A stretch of DNA of 64,000 nucleotides from CAZSVE01 sp964610175 (lineage in GTDB: Bacteria; Pseudomonadota; Gammaproteobacteria; HK1): the NCBI GenBank assembly GCA_964610175.1, contig CAZSVE010000005.1:1-64000 (forward strand). The letters run 5' to 3'. The position numbers and the translations under genes were made by a program. The notes under the pieces are model-generated. The model searched no databases, had not been told where the DNA came from, and saw only the letters and a list, made by a program, of their open reading frames with translations. Positions 7,582 through 15,635 of the stretch are shown one piece after another. Position 1 is the first letter of the stretch, and each line of letters begins with the position of its first letter.

Positions 7582-9138
7582 ATGGCGACAACTTCCTATA
7601 CGGACGGCGTATTGATTATCTATACGGGTGGCACCATCGGTTCGGTCCGCAGCGACCCCAAAGACCCCATGAGTTTCCTGGTGCCCGGTGAAATGGAGGA
7701 TATTCTGAATTCTCTCCCCGGCTATATGGCTCGAGACAAAAAGATCGCCCTGGGAGACAAGGCAATCCGGCTGGATGCCGTGGCCCTGGAAAAGCCCATC
7801 GATTCCTCCAACATCTCGGCGAAGGACTGGCAGGAGATGGCCGGGCTTATCAAGAAGCACTACGATGACTACGAAGGCTTCGTGCTGACACACGGCACCG
7901 ACACCATGGCCTATACCAGTTCCTGTCTCGCCTTCATGCTGGAGAATCTCGCCAAGCCCGTGATCATCACCGGTTCCCAGCTCCCCATCGGAGAGACTCG
8001 CTCCGATGCCGCGCAGAATGTGGTGACCGCCATCGAATTCGCCGCCGCCCGATCCTTGGGCCATCCCGTAGTGCCCGAGGTCTGCGTATGGTTCCACAAC
8101 GAGCTGTTTCGCGGCTGTCGCTTGCGCAAGGTGAGCGCCAGTGGCTACCGGGGTTTCGATTCTCCCAACCTGTTACCCCTGGGGCAAGCTGGAGAACACA
8201 TCAAGGTACGCACCGAACTGGCGTATCGTGCTCCGGATAAATCTCCGCGACTCAACGTAGCCATGGATTTGGATATGGACCTCATGTCCCTGGAGATCTT
8301 TCCTGGTATCAAGCCGGAAGTATTGCGCGCTATCTTCGATACGCCGGGCCTCAAGGGGGTGGTATTGAAGACCTTCGGCACCGGCAATGCGCCAACTACC
8401 AGGGAGTTCCTGAAGGAGATCGAATATGGCGTCAGGGAAAAGGGCCTGCTCATCGTCAATGTGACTCAGTGTATGCAAGGGGAAGTGGAACAGGGGCTCT
8501 ACGAGGTCAGTGCGGGGCTACTCGGCGCGGGCGTCGTCAGCGGCCTGGATATGACCCCGGAGGCGGCTCTCACCAAGATGGCCATGGTCCTGGGCAAGAG
8601 GCTCGAGGGACGCCGGGATGAGGCCGATATGATGCAATTGAATCTTCGCGGTGAACAGCGCGCCAGCATCTACAACGTCCATTTCCGGCCCCGAAATATG
8701 GAAAACAATACGGAAAATGACGAATCCTGGCCGGTTACCCTGCGGGACGAGGCGGGTCCCCTGGTACTGAAACAGGATGGCGATATCTTTCAAGGCCACT
8801 TGCAGGGCGATGCTTCCTACAAGGATAAACAATTGAAACAGGCCTTCCTGCGCCTGCTGGGGCTCAAGAGTAAGGACGGCAAGCGCGGGCGTCTGGATTT
8901 CAAGGTCTATCTGGACGAAGCGGATGCAACGGAAAACTCCCCGGAGGAAGGTCTCACCTATCTCGGCACCATCAGCAAGCGCTTCACCAGCGATACCGGC
9001 AACGTGATCCTGGATATCACCCCATCCGCCGAACAGCTCATCGATATGAAACATAATCCGGAACTGACGCTGGTTCCCATGGGCGGCAGCGATATCGAGA
9101 TCCAAAATGCCCATATCGCCCTGATTACCCGAGATTGA
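7582..9138 (+). CDS. Type I asparaginase with a long C-terminal extension
   Basis: This hydrolyses L-asparagine to aspartate and ammonia. The start is fixed by AAGGAGA seven bases upstream of ATG 7582. Both catalytic threonine motifs are present: YTGGTIG (14-20) and HGTDT (104-108), along with GSQLPIGETRSD and the lysine in RGCRLRKVSASG. The C-terminal asparaginase domain (KGVVLKTFGTGNAP, GLDMTPEAALTKM) ends near residue 350. Residues about 355-518 form an extra domain absent from E. coli AnsA (~340 aa). Its end (FKVYLDEADA...ELTLVPMGGSDIEIQNAHI) loosely recalls the beta-rich C-terminal domain of tyrosinase-family proteins; this is a weak resemblance only. No signal peptide is seen, so it is probably cytoplasmic. 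Headless asparaginase relics flank it. Confidence 0.9.
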   Translation: MATTSYTDGVLIIYTGGTIGSVRSDPKDPMSFLVPGEMEDILNSLPGYMARDKKIALGDKAIRLDAVALEKPIDSSNISAKDWQEMAGLIKKHYDDYEGFVLTHGTDTMAYTSSCLAFMLENLAKPVIITGSQLPIGETRSDAAQNVVTAIEFAAARSLGHPVVPEVCVWFHNELFRGCRLRKVSASGYRGFDSPNLLPLGQAGEHIKVRTELAYRAPDKSPRLNVAMDLDMDLMSLEIFPGIKPEVLRAIFDTPGLKGVVLKTFGTGNAPTTREFLKEIEYGVREKGLLIVNVTQCMQGEVEQGLYEVSAGLLGAGVVSGLDMTPEAALTKMAMVLGKRLEGRRDEADMMQLNLRGEQRASIYNVHFRPRNMENNTENDESWPVTLRDEAGPLVLKQDGDIFQGHLQGDASYKDKQLKQAFLRLLGLKSKDGKRGRLDFKVYLDEADATENSPEEGLTYLGTISKRFTSDTGNVILDITPSAEQLIDMKHNPELTLVPMGGSDIEIQNAHIALITRD

Positions 9139-9176
9139 TAGGCAAAGCTCGATACCTCTAACTAACCTATTGAAGA

Positions 9177-9584
9177 TTGCGCAGATGGCTCGAACTACAT
9201 CTCTTCGAGCCCATGGTGAGATCCCAGGGGTGCAAGGGCGTGGTCATCCAGGCATTCGGGGCCGGGAATATCCCCAATGGAGAGCCGTATTCCTTCGAAC
9301 CGATGATCGAGCTGTCGTCCCGGTTGGGAAAGCCGGTCATCATCACCACCCAGGCGAGCGGTTACCCCAGCGCGGCGGGTAGCCTCTATGGGCCAGGATT
9401 CGGGGCCATACGAGCGGGCGCTATCCCGACCGGGAACATGACCCATGCCGCGGCGACCGTGAAGTTACGCTGGATCCTGGCGAGAATCGAGAAAGAGCTC
9501 GACGGGAAGGATCTCGATCCGATGAAAAGGGTGCGGCTTACGCGGGAAGGGATGGGGGTTCGGTGTGTGTCGGAGATGGATTAG
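9177..9584 (+). pseudogene. Asparaginase C-terminal relic
   Basis: The frame resembles only the C-terminal asparaginase domain (KGVVIQAFGAGNIP, GKPVIITTQASG, AGAIPTGNMTHAAATVKLRW) and ends normally at 9584. It begins abruptly about 40 nt after the intact asparaginase stop, with no ATG and only a TTG at 9177. The catalytic N-terminal domain is missing. It is closer in sequence to the fragment at 5517-6146 than to the adjacent complete gene, so the two relics probably derive from a second asparaginase type. Confidence 0.7.
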
Positions 9585-9637
9585 GTGGCGGGCGATAGTG
9601 GATGGGAGGCGGATACATTGCCGATTTGCGACAAAGA

Positions 9638-9751
9638 CCTGGCGAGGCTCGTGCTCGAACCGAGCAAGGCATGATTCATGCATCGGTAAAGTAAAATCGG
9701 TGCTTCGCAAGACTTGACTCATTTACGAGGCCGAGTGGGAAATAAACGAAC
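9638..9751 (-). repeat. Family A element (type description), minus orientation
   Basis: Family A is a ~110-bp interspersed element. Read in its plus orientation it has, in order: TTTATTTCCCGCTC; a CTCAT..ATGAG hairpin around TTCGCAA; GTTTTACAAAACG; CGATTTTGCTTTACCGATG; a distal CATCGGTTCGAGC that can pair with ACCGATG; and AAGCTTCGCCAGG at the end. About twenty copies occur in this window in both orientations. This copy ends exactly at the ntrB stop codon (9751). Confidence 0.85.
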
Positions 9752-10863
9752 TATGGCAAGTCTCCGCGGAAATGCGAAACCTCGTCATGAGGGGATACCG
9801 GCAATAGGATACTGAATGTGGTGGCACCGGGTCGGCCATGGTACTCGATGAGTCCATCATGCTGATTGACCAGCGATTGGGCAATGGGAAGACCGAGCCC
9901 GGTACCCTCGTCGCGACCGGTAACCATGGGATAGAAGATCGTCTCTTCGAGTTCTTCTGGAATCCCGGGGCCATTGTCGGTTATGTCGACCCGGACCACC
10001 AGGCGATGACGACGATGACCAATCGTAAACTGGCGATGCACCCGTGTCGAGAAGATGACCTTTCCCCGATCACCCAGGGACTGTATCGCGTTGCGGGCTA
10101 CGTTGAGCACGGCCTGGATCAATAAATCGGGGTCGCCATACAGATTGGGGATGCTCGGGTCGTAATCGCGCTCCAGGGAAACACCCGGTGGGGCCTCCGC
10201 TCGAACCAGGATCCGTACCCGTTCCATGACCTCATGGATGTTCAGCTCGCGTTTCCTGGGGGGAGTGCGCGGCCCCGGCATCCGGTCGACGAGGTCGCTT
10301 AGACGATCGGCTTCCCGAATGATGATGGTGGTGTATTCTTTTAGCTCGTCTTTGTGTAGTTCACGCGCCAGGAGTTGCGCGGCACCGCGTAATCCGCTCA
10401 AGGGATTGCGGATCTCGTGGGCGAGACGACGCATCGACATTCGCGTCGTTTCGCTCTGATTCAATAGTTGCTTGGCGCGGGCAACGCGCTGGCGATGCAC
10501 CAGGGGAATAAGTTCCACCAGAACCCCGCCCGGCTGTGTGGGGTGGTTCAGCGAAGATACGATACAGTCCACCTGAATGGGATTCTTTCCCGGTAATCGA
10601 AGCTGGGTTTCCCGTTTGATGAAAACCTGATTTTCGGAGATGCACCTCAGGGCGCCACCGCACCCATCGATGCCCGAAAATAGTCTATCCGCTTCCAGTT
10701 TCCATGCCTTGTTGGCGCTGATGTCCAATAATGCCTCCGCCGCAGGATTCATCGCCAACAGGTGATTATACTCGTCGAATAGCAAGACGGCCGTTGTCAG
10801 GTTATCGACGATCTGATAGTGCCGATGGGCATTGTCGAGGAAGGTATTCGTGGGAGAAGACAT
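9751..10863 (-). CDS. glnL: Nitrogen regulation sensor histidine kinase NtrB
   Basis: NtrB phosphorylates or dephosphorylates NtrC according to nitrogen status signalled by PII. The 370-aa product has an N-terminal PAS-like sensor (about 15-120), the H-box RRLAHEIRNPLSGLRGAAQLL with the phospho-accepting histidine, an N-box (NVARNAIQSL), and G-boxes DNGPGIP and GTGLGLPIAQ. There are no membrane segments, as expected for this cytosolic kinase. Its partner ntrC is not adjacent but lies on the same strand at 32228-33670. A family A element abuts the stop. Confidence 0.93.
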   Translation of the reverse strand: MSSPTNTFLDNAHRHYQIVDNLTTAVLLFDEYNHLLAMNPAAEALLDISANKAWKLEADRLFSGIDGCGGALRCISENQVFIKRETQLRLPGKNPIQVDCIVSSLNHPTQPGGVLVELIPLVHRQRVARAKQLLNQSETTRMSMRRLAHEIRNPLSGLRGAAQLLARELHKDELKEYTTIIIREADRLSDLVDRMPGPRTPPRKRELNIHEVMERVRILVRAEAPPGVSLERDYDPSIPNLYGDPDLLIQAVLNVARNAIQSLGDRGKVIFSTRVHRQFTIGHRRHRLVVRVDITDNGPGIPEELEETIFYPMVTGRDEGTGLGLPIAQSLVNQHDGLIEYHGRPGATTFSILLPVSPHDEVSHFRGDLP

Positions 10864-10953
10864 AATGACTGGTTACGCTAGTTCCTGGGCAGCTTCAATG
10901 CATCAGGGAGTGATGGTTCTTCGCCGCGCCCGGGTTACCGATGCGCAAGCGAC

Positions 10954-11361
10954 ATGAAAATGGCCATTACCGAGACACTCGGGCGATATGGCAATCCCTT
11001 TATTTTGGTCGTGCCAATCGGCGGTTTGTTCCCGGCCGCACAGATCGTTTCACGGCTCGATTTTCCCCTGGAGGGCCGAACGGTTATCGTTATCGATGAT
11101 ATCCTCGATGAAGGCCCCACCTTGCTTGGCGGGGGATTCCTCGACTTCCGTAACGAAAGTGGGGCACATAAGGTCTACGGCGCCGTATTGGCAGAGAAAA
11201 AACGCGCCCGCGAACCCGACGTCCAACACGCCGACTTCACCGGGGTCACCATCGAGGATCGATATGTATGCGGATGCGGCATGGATTACAAGGGCTACCC
11301 GCGAAACGTCCCAGGTGTTTTATTTTTTATCGAGAAGAAAAAAGCGAATAATGGATACTGA
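10954..11361 (+). pseudogene. Degenerate copy of hypoxanthine phosphoribosyltransferase
   Basis: This frame is a near copy, at DNA level, of the complete hpt gene at 48502-49089. Shared stretches include ITETLGRYGNP, PIGGLFPAAQI, SRLDFPLE, VIDDILDEGPT and VTIEDRYV. It lacks the first ~45 codons and an internal in-frame block of 29 codons (the counterpart of VDYIHATRYRGD to RIPLK), and carries small changes (TLLGGGFLDF for TLAGILDF). The PRPP-binding loop remains but the flap region is gone, so activity is unlikely. Similarity ends near 11319. It marks a segmental duplication about 37.6 kb from its parent. Confidence 0.85.
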
Positions 11362-11461
11362 TATCTTGCGCCCATCCCGCCAAAAAACATTCTTGTTCGA
11401 TCGTTCCAGCCTTCTCGATCTTCTTGAATGAGAGACAAAATTCCCCGAACGCCGGGCAAAC

Positions 11462-13351
11462 ATGATTCCTATCCGCTTCAATCCTCTGATTCATGAGCGT
11501 AGTTTTTGTTTCCAGAATCAAGGTAATAATCTCCAAGATTCCGATTTCTCTACCATCGATTTTTCAGGGCCTCGAACCATGTCCAGAAACCTAAGCAAAT
11601 TATCCGGCCGCCAGGGGATGGAGAATAATCTATTTGCCCGATTGGGAGACCCTGCCATGAAAGGGGGGAACGCATCCGAGTGTTCGGATCGATTGGCACG
11701 GGAGTTTCTCATCGGCAAGGCGAATATCCACGGGGCCATGACCTTTTATGACCTTCCGAGCCCGGATGGCCAGGGAAAAAAGGTATATGTGTGCAATGGG
11801 TCGGCGTGTCTTTGTGCCGGTACCCAGCCTCGGCTTATCGGGGAAATGAAAAACCATTTCAAGGACGATGAAATCGGGGCCATGACCTGCCTTGGGCGTT
11901 GTTTCGAGAATTCTGCTTTCCAGTACAAAGGGAAGAATTATTCCAACCGATCGCCAGAGGAGATCGCCCGTATCATTGAATCGGGGGATTCCGTGAAAAG
12001 CGAATTCCCCGTCAATGCCCTGGGAAGTGAACGCCCAGGAAATACATGTCCAGGAGGGAGCATATGCCCAGGGAATACGCCTCGAAAAGATGACGCCACA
12101 ACGAATAAGGTTCGAAACGAATTCCTCGGAACCCTCGTCCTTACAACAGAATATGGACTCGATACCCAGGGTGCTCTGCTGCGGGAGACCTTGAAACGGG
12201 ACCCCAAAGAGATTCTCCAGGAAATAAAGGATTCCGGGATTCGTGGTCGCGGTGGCGCGGGGTATCCCATGGGGATGAAATGGGAGTCCTGTAGAAACAG
12301 CCAAAGCGATTCGAAGTTCATCCTCTGTAATGCCGACGAGGGGGACCCGGGCGCCTATTCGGACCGCTATCTTCTGGAACGACGTCCACACCTTGTTTTA
12401 TTCGGGATGATCATCGGTGGTTTTTGTATCGGCGCAAAGCAGGGAATCATTTATATTCGGGCCGAATACCCGGAGTCGGTCATCGGCATGGAAAAGGCGA
12501 TTGCCGAATTACGAGATGATGATCTGATCGGAAAGAATATCGCGGGAAGCGGATTCGACTTCGAGATCACGGTCATCGAGGGGCAGGGTTCCTATATCTG
12601 CGGGGAAGAGACCGCCTTGATCGACTCCATCGAGGGACAACGCCCGGAACCGAGGACACGCCCCCCCTTCCCCACCGAGCAAGGGCTATTCCAAAAACCC
12701 ACCGTGGTCAATAATGTGGAAACCCTGGCCAATGTCCCTTTCATCATGGAAAATGGCGGGAGTGCCTATAGGAAACTCGGCACGGAAACATCCACGGGGA
12801 CCAAACTCATCTGCGTCGACGGCTACTTCAATCGACCGGGGATCCATGAAGTGGAGATGGGCACCCCCCTTTCCGGGATCGTGAACGAATTGGCCGGGGG
12901 GTTCAAAGGGCCGGTAAAGGCCCTGCATATCGGTGGCCCATTGGGTGGATTGGTGCCGGTTCCCCTATTGGATCGATTAACGCTCGATTTCGAATCCTTC
13001 GCCGAACATGGTTTTGTATTGGGCCACGCCTCCATGGTGAGCATCCCCGAAGACTTTCCCATGATGGAATATCTCGGACATCTTTTTTCCTTCGCGGCCC
13101 ACGAAAGCTGCGGAAAATGCTTTCCGTGCCGACTGGGGACCTATCGGGGTCTCGAGATGTTCGAAAAGGCCAAGGCGGGAGAGTATCGGATAAACGGGCA
13201 TCTCCTGGATGATCTCCTGCATACCCTGGAGACCGGATCCCTTTGCGCCCACGGTAGTGGAATCGCAGTACCGATCAGGAATGCGTTGAAATATTTCGAG
13301 GGGGAACTATCGAGGTATATCACCGATGACCCTTCCGAGAAACCCATGTAG
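11462..13351 (+). CDS. NuoE-NuoF type NADH-binding diaphorase subunit (HoxF/FdsB-like)
   Basis: The N-terminal ~180 residues form a thioredoxin-like [2Fe-2S] domain with VCNGSAC and CLGRC, as in NuoE. After a Pro/Gly/Cys linker come the NuoF parts: the NADH/FMN motifs GRGGAGYPMGMKW and CNADEGDPGAYSDR, GSYICGEETALIDSIEG, and the [4Fe-4S] ligands SCGKCFPCRLG with a later TGSLCAHG cysteine. This is the architecture of soluble NAD-linked hydrogenase (HoxF) and formate dehydrogenase (FdsB) subunits that pass electrons between NAD(H) and partner modules. No hydrogenase, formate dehydrogenase or Nuo genes are adjacent, so its partner is unknown. The start is uncertain: ATG 11462 opens the frame, while ATG 11579 (MSRNLSKLSGRQ) is closer to the domain. 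Confidence 0.8.
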   Translation: MIPIRFNPLIHERSFCFQNQGNNLQDSDFSTIDFSGPRTMSRNLSKLSGRQGMENNLFARLGDPAMKGGNASECSDRLAREFLIGKANIHGAMTFYDLPSPDGQGKKVYVCNGSACLCAGTQPRLIGEMKNHFKDDEIGAMTCLGRCFENSAFQYKGKNYSNRSPEEIARIIESGDSVKSEFPVNALGSERPGNTCPGGSICPGNTPRKDDATTNKVRNEFLGTLVLTTEYGLDTQGALLRETLKRDPKEILQEIKDSGIRGRGGAGYPMGMKWESCRNSQSDSKFILCNADEGDPGAYSDRYLLERRPHLVLFGMIIGGFCIGAKQGIIYIRAEYPESVIGMEKAIAELRDDDLIGKNIAGSGFDFEITVIEGQGSYICGEETALIDSIEGQRPEPRTRPPFPTEQGLFQKPTVVNNVETLANVPFIMENGGSAYRKLGTETSTGTKLICVDGYFNRPGIHEVEMGTPLSGIVNELAGGFKGPVKALHIGGPLGGLVPVPLLDRLTLDFESFAEHGFVLGHASMVSIPEDFPMMEYLGHLFSFAAHESCGKCFPCRLGTYRGLEMFEKAKAGEYRINGHLLDDLLHTLETGSLCAHGSGIAVPIRNALKYFEGELSRYITDDPSEKPM

Positions 13352-13760
13352 GTCCATCGCCCCTATTGGTGGAAAAAACCAAGTTTCGTCAACAAGATAA
13401 TCCACAGCCTTGGATTTATTTCCCCACCTTCGTGCGACAAGACAACTCTCTTTACTGTCATCGGGCCATCACGAAAACATAACTCACTGAAAAACAACAA
13501 ATTTCACCGTGTGGTCACGATATCGCCAATTTAACGAAAACCACCTTGATTACGGGTATTTTTGTTGGCTTTCCCAAAGTATTCCACAGAGTTATCCACA
13601 GAATTTGTGGATAACGGTGGTTTCTTTCGAAACGGTGTCGGTTTAAGGACATTACAAGAGAAAATACATTAACTTCGTGCTGTAACTTCGGTTCAATACC
13701 CTTGCCATCGGTAGTATCCGTGAGTAACCATACCCGCCCGTAGCCGGGATTTCCCATGCC
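13352..13760. other. AT-rich gap with DnaA-box cluster
   Basis: No gene is visible between the diaphorase stop and dsbC. The stretch is AT-rich and contains two perfect DnaA boxes, TTATCCACA at 13592-13600 and its reverse TGTGGATAA at 13606-13614, forming a palindrome around GAATT. There is also a one-mismatch box TAATCCACA at 13398-13406 and a weaker TATTCCACA at 13580-13588. It could be a replication origin, a DnaA-titration site or a DnaA-controlled promoter. Confidence 0.55.
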
Positions 13761-13841
13761 ATCGAAATACGCTCTACATCATGACACTTGGGGATTTACT
13801 CGTCCCGAAGTTCACCCACGAATCTTTCAAGGAGGCAAAAA

Positions 13842-14573
13842 ATGCTGCTCAAACGCCTATTCTCACTCATTGCAATCGTCGCGCTGTGCCCATCCATATC
13901 CATGGCGGCCAAGGACCCCCTCCCCAAAATACCGGCCCCCGTCCTCCAGGCGGTCGACCGAATTTTCACCACAAAGCCCGATTCCATCACCCGAGCCCCG
14001 ATCCAAGGGCTGTATGAGATAACTTCCGGGCTGAGGATTATCTATGTCAGCGAAGATGGGAAATTCGCCATTCAAGGGGATATCTTCGATATCGAGGAAA
14101 AGAAAAACCTTACGGAAAAAAAGCAAAATCGCGCCCGCGGCAACGCAATCGACAGTGTCGAGAAAGAAGACATGATCACATTTTCCCCCGACAACACGAG
14201 ACACACCATTACGGTATTTACCGACGTGGACTGCGGCTATTGCCGTAAATTGCACAACGAAGTCCCTAAATTCAACGATGCCGGCATCGAAGTGCGCTAC
14301 CTTGCCTTTCCGAGAGCCGGAGTCTCCTCGGACACTTACGACAAAATGGTCTCCGTTTGGTGCGCCAAAGACCGCCAAAAGGCCATGACGAACGCCAAAA
14401 ACGGCAAGACCATCGCAACGAAGCGATGCACCAATCCGGTGAAGGAACACTTCGCCCTGGGAAGAAAGATCGGCATCACGGGCACGCCGGCGATCGTATT
14501 GGAAGACGGCACACTCGTTCCCGGTTATCTGTCCGCCTCGCGCCTGCAAGGCATGCTTGAAAAGGACTTCTAA
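13842..14573 (+). CDS. dsbC: Periplasmic thiol:disulfide isomerase, DsbC family
   Basis: DsbC reshuffles wrong disulfides in the periplasm. The start is chosen at 13842 because AAGGAGG lies just upstream. The resulting 243-aa protein opens with a signal peptide (MLLKRLFSLIAIVALCPSIS, cleavage after SMA). A short N-terminal dimerisation domain (about 25-90) precedes a thioredoxin fold with the CGYC active site (131-134) and the cis-proline loop GTPAIV. Two further cysteines (VWCAKD, KRCTNP) match the structural disulfide of DsbC. The ATG at 13788 would put the signal peptide internally and is rejected. Confidence 0.93.
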   Translation: MLLKRLFSLIAIVALCPSISMAAKDPLPKIPAPVLQAVDRIFTTKPDSITRAPIQGLYEITSGLRIIYVSEDGKFAIQGDIFDIEEKKNLTEKKQNRARGNAIDSVEKEDMITFSPDNTRHTITVFTDVDCGYCRKLHNEVPKFNDAGIEVRYLAFPRAGVSSDTYDKMVSVWCAKDRQKAMTNAKNGKTIATKRCTNPVKEHFALGRKIGITGTPAIVLEDGTLVPGYLSASRLQGMLEKDF

Positions 14574-14734
14574 CCTCGGAACCCAAAACCGGTGCCTCGA
14601 ACGCGAGGCCCCAGGTCGAAGGATATCCTTATTGTTTCGAAATGAATTACGTCGTCTGCCACCGGGTGGTTTTCATGGGATGCCGCCGAAGGTGCCACTG
14701 CAGCGAAGGGAAATCGATAAGGGTAAGGAGGTAT

Positions 14735-14847
14735 CGTTTTTTTATTCCCACTCGGCTTCACAAACGAGTCGAGTTTTCCAGAACAGCAATCTTGCTTTAC
14801 CGATGCAAGGCTCTGCTTCATCGGTTCGAGCACAAGCCTCGCCAAGG
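14735..14847 (+). repeat. Family A element
   Basis: A full-length plus-orientation copy lies 21 nt before the next gene. In it the pair ACCGATG and CATCGGT is perfectly conserved. The rest of the gap 14574-14868 shows nothing else. Confidence 0.8.
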
Positions 14848-14868
14848 GGATGAGAGAACCAGGAAAGC

Positions 14869-15258
14869 ATGAAAATCCTTCACAAGATAAAAAAGCGTCT
14901 TTTTCAACGCATGCTGCCCTTGTCCGCCCATGTCGGGTTCGTGGAAAACGTGCAGACCGCAAACCCCGGGGAGGTCCTGGAAAAGCTCGCAGAGGTTCCC
15001 GTACAGACCTGGAACTACAAGTGGGACGATGCCAGTATCCGCCACATGGGGCCCATGGCCCAGGATTTTTACGGGGCATTCGGCCTCGGTAACACCGACA
15101 AGTTCATCTACCACATGGACGCCATCGGCGTTTGCCTCGCCGCTATCAAGGGGTTGAAGGGGATCGTCGAGGACCACGAGCACCGCATCGCCCGGAATGA
15201 GGAAAGGATCGAAGAGAACGCTCGCCTGATGGCGCAACTCCAAGGGAAGCAGGAATAA
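14869..15258 (+). CDS. Small Peptidase_S74 / intramolecular chaperone-type protein
   Basis: The middle of this 129-aa product (VLEKLAEVPVQTWNYKWD, IRHMGPMAQDFYGAFGLG, DAIGVCLAAIKGL) is the conserved core of the S74 domain. That domain is normally the self-cleaving C-terminal chaperone of phage tail spikes and of some bacterial surface proteins. The usual opening SDxNxKEN is degraded to HVGFVENV. The C-terminus is a coiled coil (HEHRIARNEERIEENARLMAQL). AGGAA precedes the ATG. There is no spike or fibre domain in front, so it is a standalone or relic module. The stop overlaps the next start (TAATG). Confidence 0.65.
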   Translation: MKILHKIKKRLFQRMLPLSAHVGFVENVQTANPGEVLEKLAEVPVQTWNYKWDDASIRHMGPMAQDFYGAFGLGNTDKFIYHMDAIGVCLAAIKGLKGIVEDHEHRIARNEERIEENARLMAQLQGKQE

Positions 15259-15446
15259 TGTTCGATGCTGCGTATAAGAAATTCGATGTCGGCCACAAGG
15301 ACGAGGCAATCGACAAGAATGGCATGACCATGGCCGCCATTCGAGCGCTTCATAAAAAGGTCCGAAAGCAGGAAAAGATCTTGGTCGAGCAGGAGAGGCG
15401 CATCGAGGAGCAGGAACGAACGATCGAACTGTTATCGAAATCGTAG
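15258..15446 (+). CDS. Short coiled-coil protein, S74-tail-like
   Basis: The 62-aa ORF overlaps the preceding stop codon by one base, so it is probably co-translated. Its first half contains IDKNGMTMAAIRALHKKV, which resembles the end of an S74 domain (DADGVALAAIQGL), and the second half is a strong coiled coil (EQERRIEEQERTIELL). It looks like the tail of a second S74 copy. Function is unknown. Confidence 0.5.
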   Translation: MFDAAYKKFDVGHKDEAIDKNGMTMAAIRALHKKVRKQEKILVEQERRIEEQERTIELLSKS

Positions 15447-15551
15447 GGTAGAATAGGCGCGTTAGCACCGTATTAGCGTCGTATTCCACGCGGGAAATGG
15501 CGTTGATGGAATTCCTTGGTGGAATACGCGCCTGCGGCGCTATTCCACCTA
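15447..15551. repeat. Family D hairpins (GGCGCG-centred inverted repeats)
   Basis: A hairpin GGTGGAATA-CGCGCC-TGC-GGCGC-TATTCCACC lies at 15518-15549. A partial related copy (TAGAATAGGCGCGTTAGCACC) precedes it. Related elements occur at 58146-58178 and 58592-58628. Confidence 0.6.
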
Positions 15552-15562
15552 CCATGATAAAA

Positions 15563-15595
15563 AAAGCGGCGCCTCCTTGCGGAGAGCGCCGCTTT
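15563..15595 (-). terminator. Rho-independent terminator
   Basis: A GC-rich stem (AAAGCGGCGC-CTCC, loop TTGC, GGAG-A-GCGCCGCTTT) is followed on the minus strand by a run of seven T. It ends the minus-strand gene at 15636-15848 and may also block plus-strand transcription. Confidence 0.85.
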
Positions 15596-15635
15596 CATCC
15601 TCTCATCCAATATCGAGTCGAGGGAAGCGATGGGA

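Noticed and set aside
9638..9751. Family A as a tRNA or tRNA-derived element, because of its GGTTCGA box
   Set aside because: No acceptor stem, D-arm or anticodon arm can be folded around the GGTTCGA, and flanking bases do not pair as a T-stem.
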